From contig CAVXKT010000011.1 in assembly GCA_963762525.1 (NCBI GenBank), positions 1,116,001-1,180,000 on the forward strand: 64,000 nt of DNA. The letters are read 5' to 3'. The DNA comes from DATFDN01 sp963762525. GTDB taxonomy: Bacteria; Pseudomonadota; Alphaproteobacteria; Acetobacterales; Acetobacteraceae. Of the stretch, positions 8,620 through 18,385 are shown piece after piece. The first letter of the stretch is position 1; the number at the start of each line of letters is the position of its first letter. The notes below the pieces were generated by a model that did not search any database, was not told where the DNA came from, and saw only the letters and a program-made list of their open reading frames with translations. The translations under genes and the position numbers were made by a program.

Positions 8620-10107
8620 CCGCCTATGAACGTCTTGCGGCCCGATTTTCCCGCATCGGAACCGTCGGCGAGGCCTCTTCCGTCCTGGGCTGGGATGCCG
8701 CGACGATGATGCCGCCCGGCGGCGGCGCCTCGCGGGGGGACCAGCTCGCGGTTCTGGCAGGGCTGGCTCACGGGCTGCTGACCGCCCCGGAGGTAAGCGA
8801 CGAACTTGCCGTAGCGGAGGCCGCTTCGACCGCCCGGGACGCTTGGCGCCGCGCCAATCTTCGCCTGATGCGCCATGCTCACACGCGCGCCACCGCGCTG
8901 CCGCTGGCCTTGGTCGAAGCGCGTGCGCGCGCCGAATTCGGCGTGCGAAAAGGTATGGCGCGAGGCCCGGCGGCTCTCCGATTTCGCCCTGGTCAGGTCG
9001 CACCTCGCCGAAGTGGTACGCCTGACCCGCGAAGCCGCGGCGGCGCTCGCGCCCGCCCTCGGCCTCACTCCTTATGACGCGCTCATGGACGGCTTCCAGA
9101 GGGGGATCGGCACGGCAGCCTTGGCGCCGGTCTTCGCCGCTTACGAAAGGTTCTTGGATCGGGCATTGCCCGAGGCCGAGGCACGCCAGGCCGCCCGTGA
9201 TGCGCCGCAACGCCCGGTTGGCCCGTTTCCGGTGGCGGCACAGGAGGCGCTGTGCCGACGGCTTGCCGAGCGGATGGGCCTCGATTTCGATCATGCCCGG
9301 CTGGACCGCTCGGCACACCCGTTCTCCGGCGGCACGCAGAACGATGTGCGGATCACAACCCGCTACGAAGAGGCGGATTTCGCCTCTGCCGTGCTCGCGG
9401 TGATCCACGAGACCGGCCACGCCCTGTATGAACGCGGACTGCCCGAGGCGTATGCCCGCCAGCCGGTCGGCGAGTCGGCGGGCATGTCGGCGCATGAGAG
9501 CCAGAGCTTGATCGTGGAGATGCAGGCTTGTCGGTCGGACGCGTTCCTGTCCTGGCTCGGCCCGGAGCTGCACGCCGCTTTCGGAGGCGATCCGGCTCCA
9601 TATCGGGCGGAAAATCTCGGCCGGCTCTGGCGGCGGGTCCAGCGCGGCTTCATTCGCGTCGATGCCGACGAGATGACCTACCCTGCGCACATTATTCTGC
9701 GGTTCCGCCTGGAGCAGGCGCTGATCGCGGACGACTTGCCCGTTGCCGATATTCCGGGCGCCTGGAACGACGGTATGCAAAGTCTACTTGGCATCACGCC
9801 GCTTGACGACGCGCGCGGCTGCTTACAGGACATTCACTGGTACGACGGCGGCTTCGGCTACTTCCCGAGCTACACACTGGGTGCCATGGCGGCGGCGCAA
9901 CTGATGGCGGCGGCTCGACGCGCTTTACCCGACCTGGACCCGGCGCTTACGCGAGGCGATCTCTCGCCATTGATTTCGTGGCTGCGAGCCAACATTCATG
10001 CCAAAGGCAGTCTGCTCGGGTTCAACGACCTATTGCGCGCGGCCACCGGCAAGGTTCTGGACCCGACCGATTTCGAAGCGCATTTGACGGCGCGCTATCT
10101 CAGCTGA
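8616..10107 (+). pseudogene. carboxypeptidase M32, frameshifted
   Basis: Zinc carboxypeptidase of family M32 (thermostable Taq carboxypeptidase type), about 497 aa in full. The N-terminal frame gives LGWDAATMMPPGG, a hallmark near residue 25. The second frame carries the zinc site HETGHALYE near residue 270, HESQSLIVE downstream and the C-terminal block SLLGFNDLLRAATG. The frames join near 8945, where the alignment changes from ALVEARARAEF to CEKVWREAR. 1492 bases is one more than a multiple of three, so one inserted base accounts for the break. It begins inside the SURF1 stop (ATGA overlap) and is convergent with birA. Confidence 0.85.
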
Positions 10108-10835
10108 GCCGCTTCTCCGGCGACGATGCGCCGGCGGCCGTAGGGTGTGTCGAGCAAGAGCGCGCCGTTCGGATCGAGGCCGGCAAAAGCGCCCTCGATC
10201 GCATCAACTCGCAGCGTCGTCCCTAGCGGGTGGGCGCGGCGCAGCCACTCGTCCCGGATCGGGACGAAGCCTGCGGCGAGCCACAAATCCAGCCGGCGCG
10301 CCAGCGCCAGCAGCAGTCGAGCACGGACCGACGCAACCGACACTTCCCCATCCTCCTGCGGGGGGACCGGAGGAGTCGGCGGGTCGGGCGGCGCACTCGC
10401 CCGCCGAGCTTCAGTCAACGACGTCACCGGGTAAGGCGTGTCCGGCGGGCAATGGCCCACATTCACGCCGATACCAAGGATCGTTGCCGTGTCCTCGTGC
10501 TCGACCAAAATGCCGGCAATCTTTGCATCCCGCACCAGCACGTCGTTCGGCCATTTGAGCCGGGCAGGGCAGCCGAACGCTTCAATGGTGTCGGCCACCG
10601 CCAACGCGGCCACGAAGGACAGCTCCGCCCATTGTCCCGGCGTCAGATCGAGTCTGAGAAGCAACGATATGTAGACGTTCCCCGGCGGACTGGACCAACG
10701 TCGCCCGCTGCGGCCGCGTCCGGCGGTCTGCTCGCGTGCCGCGACCACCGTCCCGTGCGGCGCCCCTTCCGCCGCCAGGCGGCCCGCCTCGTCGCTGGTG
10801 GAATCGACGCTGTCGTAAAGCCGGACGCTAAACAC
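10095..10835 (-). CDS. birA: biotin--[acetyl-CoA-carboxylase] ligase
   Basis: Biotin-protein ligase that attaches biotin to acetyl-CoA carboxylase. It has no N-terminal helix-turn-helix, so it is the monofunctional type (about 246 aa). Motifs are DSVDSTSDEA at the N-terminus, EQTAGRGRSGRRW (biotin and ATP loop with the GRGR signature), LKWPNDVLV and GILVEHE, with a short C-terminal SH3-like cap. A TTG start at 10868 is possible, but the GTG at 10835 overlaps the holA stop by eight bases and fits better. It is the last gene of the leuS-lptE-holA-birA run and converges on the carboxypeptidase, overlapping it by 13 bases. Confidence 0.87.
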   Translation of the reverse strand: MFSVRLYDSVDSTSDEAGRLAAEGAPHGTVVAAREQTAGRGRSGRRWSSPPGNVYISLLLRLDLTPGQWAELSFVAALAVADTIEAFGCPARLKWPNDVLVRDAKIAGILVEHEDTATILGIGVNVGHCPPDTPYPVTSLTEARRASAPPDPPTPPVPPQEDGEVSVASVRARLLLALARRLDLWLAAGFVPIRDEWLRRAHPLGTTLRVDAIEGAFAGLDPNGALLLDTPYGRRRIVAGEAAQLR

Positions 10836-11842
10836 CCCGCGCTCGCGCGGCGCCTCGCGCCAGACCAAGAACTGCGTTCCGGCAGATCACCGCATCCGGC
10901 GCCCCGGTCCGCTTGCAGGCTCGCTCAGCCTCCGATAGCACGCTCATGGCCGCCATCAGCGCCGGCTCGCTCCACAGTCCCAGCGCGCGTGAGAAGCTGC
11001 CGAACTCGGCGGAAGAACACCGGCGGACGCGCCGCTTTGGTCGCCTCCGCCGGCGCCATTCCCCGATCGACCGCAAGTCGTGCCCGATGTAGTCGCTGCA
11101 AATGGGAGAGCGCCAGCCGCAGCACCCCAACGGTGCTGCCGCCCTCCGCCAGCGACAGCTCGAGCGCGCGGTCGGCGGTGGCGATATCGCCCCCGCTCAT
11201 GGCGAATAGCGCGTCGTCCAACGACAGCCCGGCGAGGTCGCCGACCGAGGCGGCCGCCGCATCCATATCGACCCGCCCTCTTGCACCGACGTAAAGCGAC
11301 AGCTTTTCAAGTTCCTGGCGGGTTGCCGCTCGATCGGCACCGAGATGTCCGGCGAGCCACGCCAGGGCCTCCGGCTCCGCCTCCATGCCGGCCGCGGCCA
11401 GGCCGTCACGGATCGTCTCCTCCAACGCCCGGCCCTCCTCCGGATAACAGCCGATCGCGGCACCGTCCGCCGCGCTTTCGACCGAACGGCGGAGGCGTGA
11501 GGTGGTATTAAGGCCCGGCGCTTCCAGCACCACGAGAGCCGGCGCGTCAGACCGCAGCACCGCCTCGACGCCTTCGCGCGCGGCCTCCCCCGCCTCGCGC
11601 ATTCGAACGACGCGGCGGCCGCCAGTGAGCGAAAGGCTGGCCGCCTCCGTCGCCAGGCGGTCGGCCTCATCGCGCGCGAGCTCGGCAACCCGGAACGGAT
11701 CGTCGAGGCTCCCGGCGACCCCGCGAACCAGGACTTCGGCACGTTCCCGGATCATACCGACATCATCGCCGTGCAGCAGCACGACCCGAACGAGACCCGG
11801 ATCGCGCAAGAAACGGGGAATGCTCCGGGCGTCGAGCTTCAT
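10828..11842 (-). pseudogene. holA: DNA polymerase III subunit delta, frameshifted near the C-terminus
   Basis: Clamp-loader delta subunit. The start MKLDARSIPRF at 11842 leads into VVLLHGDDVGMIRERA and the helical segment ALAWLAGHLGADRAATRQELEKL, a strong holA signature. The frame breaks near 11005 after PPVFFRR. The true C-terminus continues in another frame as GSFSRALGLWSEPAL and then ERACKRTGAPDAVICRNAVL, ending at 10828. An essential replication gene with full length and a single shift points to a sequence error. It follows lptE closely and overlaps birA. Confidence 0.85.
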
Positions 11843-11846
11843 GCCG

Positions 11847-12383
11847 CTATCCCTCGCGGGGCTCCGCTCGGGCGCGGAAAAACGTCGCCAGCCGGAGCGT
11901 AATTTCATCGGCGATCTGATCGGCCAGCCGCGCCGTCACCTGTTCGGTCTCCAAATCGCCGGCGAAATATTGAGTATCGAAGATGTTGACGCCTTCCAGC
12001 GCCCGGGCCGTGCCGTCGATGATTTTCGTGTGCGCGGAGTCTCTCGCGACCAGGGTCCAGTTGGCCCGCCCGATCAGCCGGGTCCGCGTGTTGGTGTTGT
12101 CGGGCAGGATGGCAATGCCTTCGCCGGCAATCCAGAACACCACGCCCAGATCATACCGCCGCTCGGCCCCGCTGCCGGCGCCTTGAAAACGTTGCTGCAA
12201 TGCCTCGCGCAGGAGCTGCCCGGGGCGGTCGGGGATCAGCAGCACATGGATTTCCGCCAGCTCGCGCGCGGCCGGACCGGGGTTGCCGGAGGCGGTCCGT
12301 CGATAAACCGGCTCGAAGCCGCATCCGACTAGCGGCGCCAGCCCGAGCCCGGCCAGCATGCTCCGGCGTCGAAGCCGCCTCAT
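11847..12383 (-). CDS. lptE: LPS assembly lipoprotein LptE
   Basis: Outer-membrane lipoprotein that plugs LptD during lipopolysaccharide export, 178 aa. It opens with an arginine-rich signal peptide, a short hydrophobic core and the lipobox LVGC near residue 21, followed by GFEPVYRR, the typical mature start. The rest has the alternating strand/helix pattern of the family (VFWIAGEGIAIL, TRTRLIGRANWTLV). It overlaps the leuS stop by four bases and precedes holA, the standard leuS-lptE-holA order in alphaproteobacteria. Confidence 0.88.
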   Translation of the reverse strand: MRRLRRRSMLAGLGLAPLVGCGFEPVYRRTASGNPGPAARELAEIHVLLIPDRPGQLLREALQQRFQGAGSGAERRYDLGVVFWIAGEGIAILPDNTNTRTRLIGRANWTLVARDSAHTKIIDGTARALEGVNIFDTQYFAGDLETEQVTARLADQIADEITLRLATFFRARAEPREG

Positions 12384-15019
12384 CCCGCCACCACGAAGTT
12401 GACGATTCGCCCCGGCACATGGATGCGCTTGACAATTCGCCGTCCCGCCAGCGCCCGCGCCACGTTCGGCTCCGCCTCCGCCGCCGCGATCACGGCCTCG
12501 GCTCGGGCGGCGGGCGGCACGGCGATGCTGCCGCGCAGCTTTCCCATCACCTGCACGGCGATCGTCACCGTTTCGGCCGCGAGCAGGCTAGGGTCGGGTT
12601 CCGGCCACGCCAGCTCCGCCACCAGCTTCCCGCCGGGGGACAGGCGGGCGTGCATGTCTTCCGCCAGATGCGGCATCATGGGCGCCATCAGCCGCGCCAT
12701 CACCCCGACCGCTTCGCGCCGCGCCCAGCCCATGCCGGCGGCGTCGAAGGCACGCTCGGCCTCGGAGACGGCGTTCGCGAGCTCATGCAGCCGGGCCACC
12801 GCCACGTTCAGCGCGAATCCCTCCAGCGCCTCGGTCACGGCGGCGATCGCGCGGTGTGTCGCACGCCGCAATGTTCGCGCCGGCTCGGCGAACCGTGTCG
12901 GCTGTGGGCCGCCCGTGATCGCCGCCACCGTCTCGGCAAGGCGGAAGACGCGCTGGGTAAAGCGATATGCGCCCGCCACCCCCGCCTCGGTCCACTCCAT
13001 GTCGCGCTCGGGTGGATTGTCGGAGAGGATGAACCACCGTGCGGTATCAGCGCCGTAGCGGTCGATGATGCCACCGGGATCGATGGTGTTGCGCTTGGAT
13101 TTGCTCATCGCCTGCACGCGGCCGACGATCACGGGTTCGCCGGTTTCGCGCTCGACCACCGTGCCGTCCGGCCGCTTCACCACCTGTTCGGGATAGAGCC
13201 AGCGACCGTTGGCACCCTCGGCGGTGCGATAGCTTTCGTGGGTCACCATGCCCTGCGTGAACAGTCCGGCGAACGGCTCGGCGATCGACAGATGGCCGGT
13301 GTCGCGCATCGCGCGAGTGAAAAAGCGGGAATATAGCAGGTGCAGGATCGCGTGCTCGATGCCACCGATATATTGATCGACCGGCATCCAGTGATCGACG
13401 GCGCCGCGGTTCACCGGGGCCTCGGCACGCGGACTGCAAAAACGGGCGAAGTACCAAGAGCTGTCCACGAACACGTCGAACGTGTCGGTCTCCCGCACCG
13501 CCGGGCCGCCGCAGCCGGGGCAGGTGGCGTGCTTCCACGTGGGATGATAATCCAAAGGATTACCCGGCCGGTCGAAATCGACATCCTCGGGCAGCGTCAC
13601 CGGCAGCTGGTCGTCCGGCACCGGAACAAAGCCGCAGTCCTCGCAGTGGATGATCGGGATCGGGCAGCCCCAATAGCGTTGCCGGCTCACGCCCCAGTCA
13701 CGCAAGCGCCAGTTGACCTCGCCCAGCCCCAGACCGAGCCGCTCGAGCTCCCCGATGGCGGCGCGCTTGGCGGTCTCGACCTCCAACCCGTTCATGAATC
13801 CCGAGTGATAGATCGTGCCCGGTCCGACATAGGCTTCCTCGCCGACCTCGAACCGCGCGGGATCGGCGCCCGGCGGCAACACGACCGGGGTTACGTCCAA
13901 CCCGTATTTGCGGGCGAACTCGATGTCACGCTGGTCGTGTGCCGGGCAGCCGAAAATCGCCCCCGTGCCGTACTCCATCAGCACGAAATTGGCGATCCAG
14001 ACCGGAAAGGTTGCGCTTTTCAGGAACGGGTGGCGCACCCGCAGGCCGGTGTCGAAACCCTGCTTCTCGGCGATCTCGATCGCCGCCTCGCTGGTGCCCA
14101 TCCGCCGGCACTCGGAAATGAACGCAGCGGCACGCGGGTCACGCGCGCCGATCGCCGCCGCCAGGGGATGCTCGGGCGCCAGCGCCAGGAACGACATACC
14201 ATAGAGCGTGTCGGGGCGCGTGGTGTACACTTCAACGTCCCCGATCCCGCCCACCGGTGCGGTCAGGGCAAAGCGCAGTCTCACCCCTTCGCTGCGGCCG
14301 ATCCATCGGGACTGCATTACCCGGACTCGCTCCGGCCATCGACCCAATCCGTCCAATGCCGTCAGCAATTCGGGCGCATATTTCGTGATCCGCAGAAACC
14401 ATTGATGGAGCTGCTTCTTCTCGACCGGCGCGCCAGACCGCCAACCGCGTCCGTCGATCACCTGCTCATTCGCCAGCACGGTTCCGTCCACCGGGTCCCA
14501 GTTGACCCAGCTCTGCTTGCGCTCGACCAGTCCCGCCCGGAGGAAGTCCACGAACAGTTTCTGTTGTTTGCCGTAATATTCCGGGTCACAAGTGGCGATT
14601 TCACGCGACCAGTCGAGAGACAACCCCATTCGTTGCAACTCGGCCCGCATCGCATCGATGTTCTCTCGCGTCCAAACGGCTGGGTGCACGCCGCGCTCGC
14701 GGGCCGCATTCTCCGCGGGCAGGCCGAATGCGTCCCAGCCCATCGGATGTAAGACGGCGAAACCGCGCGCCCGCTTGTAGCGGGCTATCACATCTCCCAG
14801 AGTATAATTCCGCACGTGCCCCATGTGGATTTTCCCACTCGGATACGGGAACATCTCCAGAACATAGTATTTTGGCCGGGCTGCATCCCCCGGCTGGGCT
14901 GCGTCCCCCGGCTGGTCGGTGACCGCAAAACAGCCTCGCTTAGCCCACGCGGCTTGCCAGCGTGGTTCCGCAGTCCGGAAGTCGTAATAACGCGGCGCCT
15001 CGGTCACAGCCTCGCTCAT
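12380..15019 (-). CDS. leuS: leucyl-tRNA synthetase
   Basis: Class I synthetase of 879 aa charging tRNA-Leu in the cytosol. The HIGH-type motif is PSGKIHMGHVRN near residue 60 and the KMSKS-type motif AMSKSKRNT lies near residue 630. A CP1 editing domain stands between them (YTTRPDTLYGM, CPAHDQRDIEFA). The zinc cysteines of the CxxCGG loop are seen in HATCPGCGG. Length is typical for the family. I use MSEAVTEAPRYYD at 15019; the frame extends 12 codons further to another ATG. The gene is uninterrupted, in contrast with holA downstream. A strong hairpin lies about 60 bases upstream. Confidence 0.96.
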   Translation of the reverse strand: MSEAVTEAPRYYDFRTAEPRWQAAWAKRGCFAVTDQPGDAAQPGDAARPKYYVLEMFPYPSGKIHMGHVRNYTLGDVIARYKRARGFAVLHPMGWDAFGLPAENAARERGVHPAVWTRENIDAMRAELQRMGLSLDWSREIATCDPEYYGKQQKLFVDFLRAGLVERKQSWVNWDPVDGTVLANEQVIDGRGWRSGAPVEKKQLHQWFLRITKYAPELLTALDGLGRWPERVRVMQSRWIGRSEGVRLRFALTAPVGGIGDVEVYTTRPDTLYGMSFLALAPEHPLAAAIGARDPRAAAFISECRRMGTSEAAIEIAEKQGFDTGLRVRHPFLKSATFPVWIANFVLMEYGTGAIFGCPAHDQRDIEFARKYGLDVTPVVLPPGADPARFEVGEEAYVGPGTIYHSGFMNGLEVETAKRAAIGELERLGLGLGEVNWRLRDWGVSRQRYWGCPIPIIHCEDCGFVPVPDDQLPVTLPEDVDFDRPGNPLDYHPTWKHATCPGCGGPAVRETDTFDVFVDSSWYFARFCSPRAEAPVNRGAVDHWMPVDQYIGGIEHAILHLLYSRFFTRAMRDTGHLSIAEPFAGLFTQGMVTHESYRTAEGANGRWLYPEQVVKRPDGTVVERETGEPVIVGRVQAMSKSKRNTIDPGGIIDRYGADTARWFILSDNPPERDMEWTEAGVAGAYRFTQRVFRLAETVAAITGGPQPTRFAEPARTLRRATHRAIAAVTEALEGFALNVAVARLHELANAVSEAERAFDAAGMGWARREAVGVMARLMAPMMPHLAEDMHARLSPGGKLVAELAWPEPDPSLLAAETVTIAVQVMGKLRGSIAVPPAARAEAVIAAAEAEPNVARALAGRRIVKRIHVPGRIVNFVVAG

Positions 15020-15080
15020 GGCGCCCTGTATCGGCCGTGCGCGCCGTGGTTGCAAGATCGTGTAAGGCCCGGAAAAGTCG

Positions 15081-15110
15081 AAGGCCCGCGGGTCAAAACC
15101 TGCGGACCTT
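15081..15110 (-). other. strong hairpin in the leuS leader
   Basis: A near-perfect 13-bp stem (one mismatch, one G-U pair) with a CAAA loop, 62 bases upstream of leuS. There is no clear run of T after it in the leuS direction, so it is not a canonical terminator. It could be a leader structure for leuS or chance. No leader peptide rich in leucine codons was found by eye. Confidence 0.4.
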
Positions 15111-15304
15111 CCATTGTCTGTCCGTGCAGCCAGACGAAGACCCGGCTAGGCTAGCCCCTCTGTCGAGGCGACGATCCAGGCCGCGGCGACTGGCGCCGGC
15201 TTCAAACAATGAGACACTGGATCACCTCCTTTCAGTTCTGTTGACGATGGCGCGCAATGTGGGCCGGCCGCGGGGCCGACGCAAGGCTTGCCGCAACAAC
15301 CTCA

Positions 15305-15532
15305 TCAATGGTCCCGGCCGCGCCCGGTTGTCGCTTGCAGCTCATCGATGCGCTTCGAGGCCTCGGCCTTGGTAAGGTCGGGATCGAATGCCTCGCCGGC
15401 CTCCTCACAGAGCGTCTTCAAATAGGATGCTTGGGCGCCGGTCATGGATTCCCGGCCGGTGGTCCAGTCATCCGGGTCCTTGACGGCGTTGCCGTGGTGT
15501 CCCGGATCGGGTGTCTTCGGGTTTGCGCTCAT
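15305..15532 (-). CDS. DUF3072 domain-containing protein
   Basis: Small soluble protein of 75 aa. The conserved core is KDPDDWTTGRESMTGAQ, then YLKTLCEEAGE and LTKAEASKRIDELQ, which matches the DUF3072 pattern of a short helix-loop-helix binding-like module of unknown function. The start MSANPKT at 15532 is preferred over the further upstream ATG because it gives the family length. It lies downstream of flhA on the same strand with about 40 bases between. Confidence 0.8.
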   Translation of the reverse strand: MSANPKTPDPGHHGNAVKDPDDWTTGRESMTGAQASYLKTLCEEAGEAFDPDLTKAEASKRIDELQATTGRGRDH

Positions 15533-15570
15533 GGGGCATCTAACGCGTCCGCTGAGCCGGTGTTTCATCG

Positions 15571-17619
15571 TCAAATCGTGCCGATGGTGCGAATGCGGGC
15601 GCGGGGATGGATCTCAGTTTGTGCCAGCACCGGGGTGTTCGGGCGGATGCGCTCGACCACCGCTCGAACATGCGCCCGGATACCGGCACTCGTCAGCAGC
15701 GCCGCGGGTTCGGTGCTCGCCTCGAAGCTCGCGCGCAGCCGTTGCATGAACTCCTGCAGCCGGGAGGGTGCCATCGCAAGTTGACGATCCTCCGCCGGCC
15801 CGGTCAGCGCCTCGGCAAAGGCACTCTCCCATTCCGGGGACAGAGGAATTATCGGGATATAACCGGCAGCTCCCGTCTGGCTATCACTGATTTGGCGGGC
15901 GAGCCGCGTGCGCACGTGGGAGACGATCGAGGGAACGGCGCGAATGCCTCCGGCCGTCGCCTCCTGTACGCCCTCCAGGATTGTCGATAGATCGCGAATC
16001 GAAACCCGCTCGGCCAGCAGCGCTTGCAGCACTCGCTGAATGCCGCCCACGCTAATCTGCGTCGGCACCAGGTCGGAAACCAGCTTCTGCTGCTCGCGCG
16101 GCAGTTCATCGAGCAGCTTCTGCGTTTCGGCGTGGGAGAGCAGTTCCGACATGCTCTCCCGCACCGCCTCGGTCAGATGAGTGGTCAGGACGCTGGCCGG
16201 ATCGACGACGGTATAGCCTCGGAACACCGCCGCGTCCCGCTCCGCAGGCTCGATCCACAGGGCCGGCAGGCCGAAGGCCGGCTCGCGGGTCGGCTCGCCA
16301 TCCAAATCCGGCAGCCCGCCGTTGGGGTTCATCGCCAGCAGCCGTGTCGGGCGCAGCTCCCCGCGGGCGGCCTCGATCTCCTTGACGCGGATCGCGTAGG
16401 CCTCCGCCGGTAACTCCATATTGTCCTGGATGCGAACCGGGGGCAGCACGAATCCCATTTCGGTTGCGATCGAACGGCGCAGGCCCTTGATCTGATCGGT
16501 CAGCCGGGCCTGCCCTCCACCGGCCAGGGCCAACAGCCCATAGCCCAATTCCAGGCGGATTAGATCGATGCGCAGCTGGTCGCTGATTGGCCGCTCTAAC
16601 GGCGCCGCCGGCGCAATTGCGGTCTCATCCGCGCGGGCGGGATGCGTCTGTCGGAACCAGGCGCCGCCTCCAGCAAGTCCGGCCAGGGCGAGAAACGGCA
16701 GCGCCGGCAGACCCGGCAACATGGCCAGCACCGCCGCCGCACAGGCGGCGAGCGCCAGCGGTTTCGGGCTCGCTCCGAGTTGGCCGACCAGCGCCGCATC
16801 CGCGCTGCCTTCCATGCCACCCTTGGTCACGACGATGCCGGCCGCGACCGACACCAGCAGCGCTGGAACCTGAGAAACCAGGCCGTCGCCGATGGTCAAC
16901 GTGGTGAAGGTCGACAGCGCGTCGGCGATGCCGAGCCCATGCTGCACGACCCCGATCGTCAGACCGCCGACGATGTTGATGGAGGTGATGATTAGCCCGG
17001 CCACCGCGTCACCGCGGACGAATTTTGCGGCGCCGTCCATGGCGCCATAGAAGCCGCTCTCCGCCTCCAGCTCCCGACGGCGCTGGCGGGCCGCATTTTC
17101 GTCGATTAGCCCGGCCGAGAGATCGGCGTCGATTGCCATCTGCTTGCCGGGCATCGCATCGAGGCTGAAACGCGCCGCCACCTCGGCGATCCGTCCCGAG
17201 CCCTTGGTGATGACCATGAAATTCACTACCAGCAGGATGGCGAAGACAATGACGCCGATCAGCACGTCGCCGCCCATCAGGAAGCCACCGAAGGCGGCGA
17301 CGACATGCCCGGCCGCTCCCGGCCCTTCGGCTCCGTGTGCCAAAATGCGCCGAGTGGTGGCGACGTTTAGAGATAGTCGCAGCAGCGTGGTCAGCAGCAG
17401 CAGCGTCGGGAAGCTGGTGAAATCGAGCGGGCGAGTCAGGAAAAGTGCCACCATCAGAACCAGAACGGCGGCCGTGATGGAGATTGCCAGGCCCAGGTCG
17501 AGCAAACTCGGCGGCAGCGGCAGAACAAGAACGGAGAGAAGCGCGACGACGCCGAGCGCCAGGCCGACGTCGCTACCCGGCGCGTAGCGACGCAGGCCGG
17601 CGAGAACGTCAGCGCCCAC
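15571..17619 (-). CDS. flhA: flagellar biosynthesis protein FlhA
   Basis: Export-gate component of the flagellar type III secretion apparatus, 682 aa from a GTG start. The first about 320 residues hold the membrane helices, with the conserved FHIPEP-family segments LNVATTRRIL, VNFMVITKGSGRIAEV and RFSLDAMPGKQMAIDADL. The C-terminal half is the cytosolic nonamer-forming domain (LGYGLLALAG, LTEAVRESMSELLSHAET). Length is typical. No other flagellar export gene (flhB, fliR, fliQ) is in the window. Its start overlaps the end of an upstream receiver-domain gene by 11 bases, so the two are likely co-transcribed. Confidence 0.95.
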   Translation of the reverse strand: MGADVLAGLRRYAPGSDVGLALGVVALLSVLVLPLPPSLLDLGLAISITAAVLVLMVALFLTRPLDFTSFPTLLLLTTLLRLSLNVATTRRILAHGAEGPGAAGHVVAAFGGFLMGGDVLIGVIVFAILLVVNFMVITKGSGRIAEVAARFSLDAMPGKQMAIDADLSAGLIDENAARQRRRELEAESGFYGAMDGAAKFVRGDAVAGLIITSINIVGGLTIGVVQHGLGIADALSTFTTLTIGDGLVSQVPALLVSVAAGIVVTKGGMEGSADAALVGQLGASPKPLALAACAAAVLAMLPGLPALPFLALAGLAGGGAWFRQTHPARADETAIAPAAPLERPISDQLRIDLIRLELGYGLLALAGGGQARLTDQIKGLRRSIATEMGFVLPPVRIQDNMELPAEAYAIRVKEIEAARGELRPTRLLAMNPNGGLPDLDGEPTREPAFGLPALWIEPAERDAAVFRGYTVVDPASVLTTHLTEAVRESMSELLSHAETQKLLDELPREQQKLVSDLVPTQISVGGIQRVLQALLAERVSIRDLSTILEGVQEATAGGIRAVPSIVSHVRTRLARQISDSQTGAAGYIPIIPLSPEWESAFAEALTGPAEDRQLAMAPSRLQEFMQRLRASFEASTEPAALLTSAGIRAHVRAVVERIRPNTPVLAQTEIHPRARIRTIGTI

Positions 17620-18095
17620 TGATCGGCAGCAGCCCCATGCAGTTGCCCCGCCGACCGGCGCGGAAGAGGAACTCGACCATCTCCCCGGGTGCGGGCAGGC
17701 ATCGGTGCTGCACCACCTCCGTCAGTCCCCAGATCTCCTCCACCGCATCTGCGGCACCGGCCATCGCCAAATCGCCACCGGTCAGGAGCATGACAGGCAG
17801 TGACGGGTCATGCGCTGCGACCACTTTCATGATGTGGCAGCCGTCCTGGTCGATGGCCTCCATGCCGGCCAGCACCGCCATCGGCCGCACGTCGCGCAGA
17901 ACGAGCCTGAGATCGGAATGGCTTGCCACCCGCGTCAGCCGCACGTCCAGGAAGTCGCAAAGCTCCTCGATAGCCAACGACCACCCGGGCTCATCCTCTA
18001 CGACCAGGATCGTCGCCTCGCGTGCAGGCGCACGCGTGCTCGATTCCGGCGCGTTGAATGGACTGGGGAAAAATCCTGCTCTCGATCCGGCTCAT
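17609..18095 (-). pseudogene. response regulator receiver-domain protein, frameshifted near the N-terminus
   Basis: A stand-alone receiver-like domain. In one frame the sequence reads ATILVVEDEPGWSLAIEEL, the canonical first strand with acidic pocket, followed by VRPMAVLAGMEAIDQDG and LPVMLLTGG. No start codon exists in that frame before a stop. An ATG with GGGAGGA in front (18095, reading MSRIESRIF) is one frame away and runs into the same region, so a single indel between about 18020 and 18090 probably joins them. The expected phosphoacceptor position reads AVLAGME, so phosphorylation is doubtful. It immediately precedes flhA and may tune flagellar expression. Confidence 0.6.
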
Positions 18096-18297
18096 CGGGT
18101 CCTCCCGCTTGTTAGCCCCTCGCGTGACCGGATACTGCAGAAAAACTCGGTTCCGGAAAAGCCCGGGTGCCGTCGGTACTGCGTCAGGAACCGCTAATTC
18201 ATCGTCAAGTAGTGTCAATTCCCTTGCTCGCTCGGCGCTGCGTCCTCCGCTGCCGCTCGGCACTTCTCGGAGTCTAGTCGAGACAGGAAAAAATACC

Positions 18298-18326
18298 TTG
18301 ACAAACGCCCCGTTTTCGAGTAGAAA
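18298..18326 (+). promoter_or_regulatory. candidate sigma-70 type promoter upstream of the terminase
   Basis: A consensus -35 box TTGACA (18298-18303) and a weak -10 box TAGAAA (18321-18326) are separated by the optimal 17 bases, about 60 bases before the terminase reading frame. This is the only clear promoter-like pair seen ahead of the prophage block. It could drive the whole structural operon. The -10 match is poor. Confidence 0.4.
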
Positions 18327-18385
18327 CTCCGGTATGCTGACGCTTCGCAAATGAGCGGCGGCCCTCCCCCTTCCCAAGTTACAAA

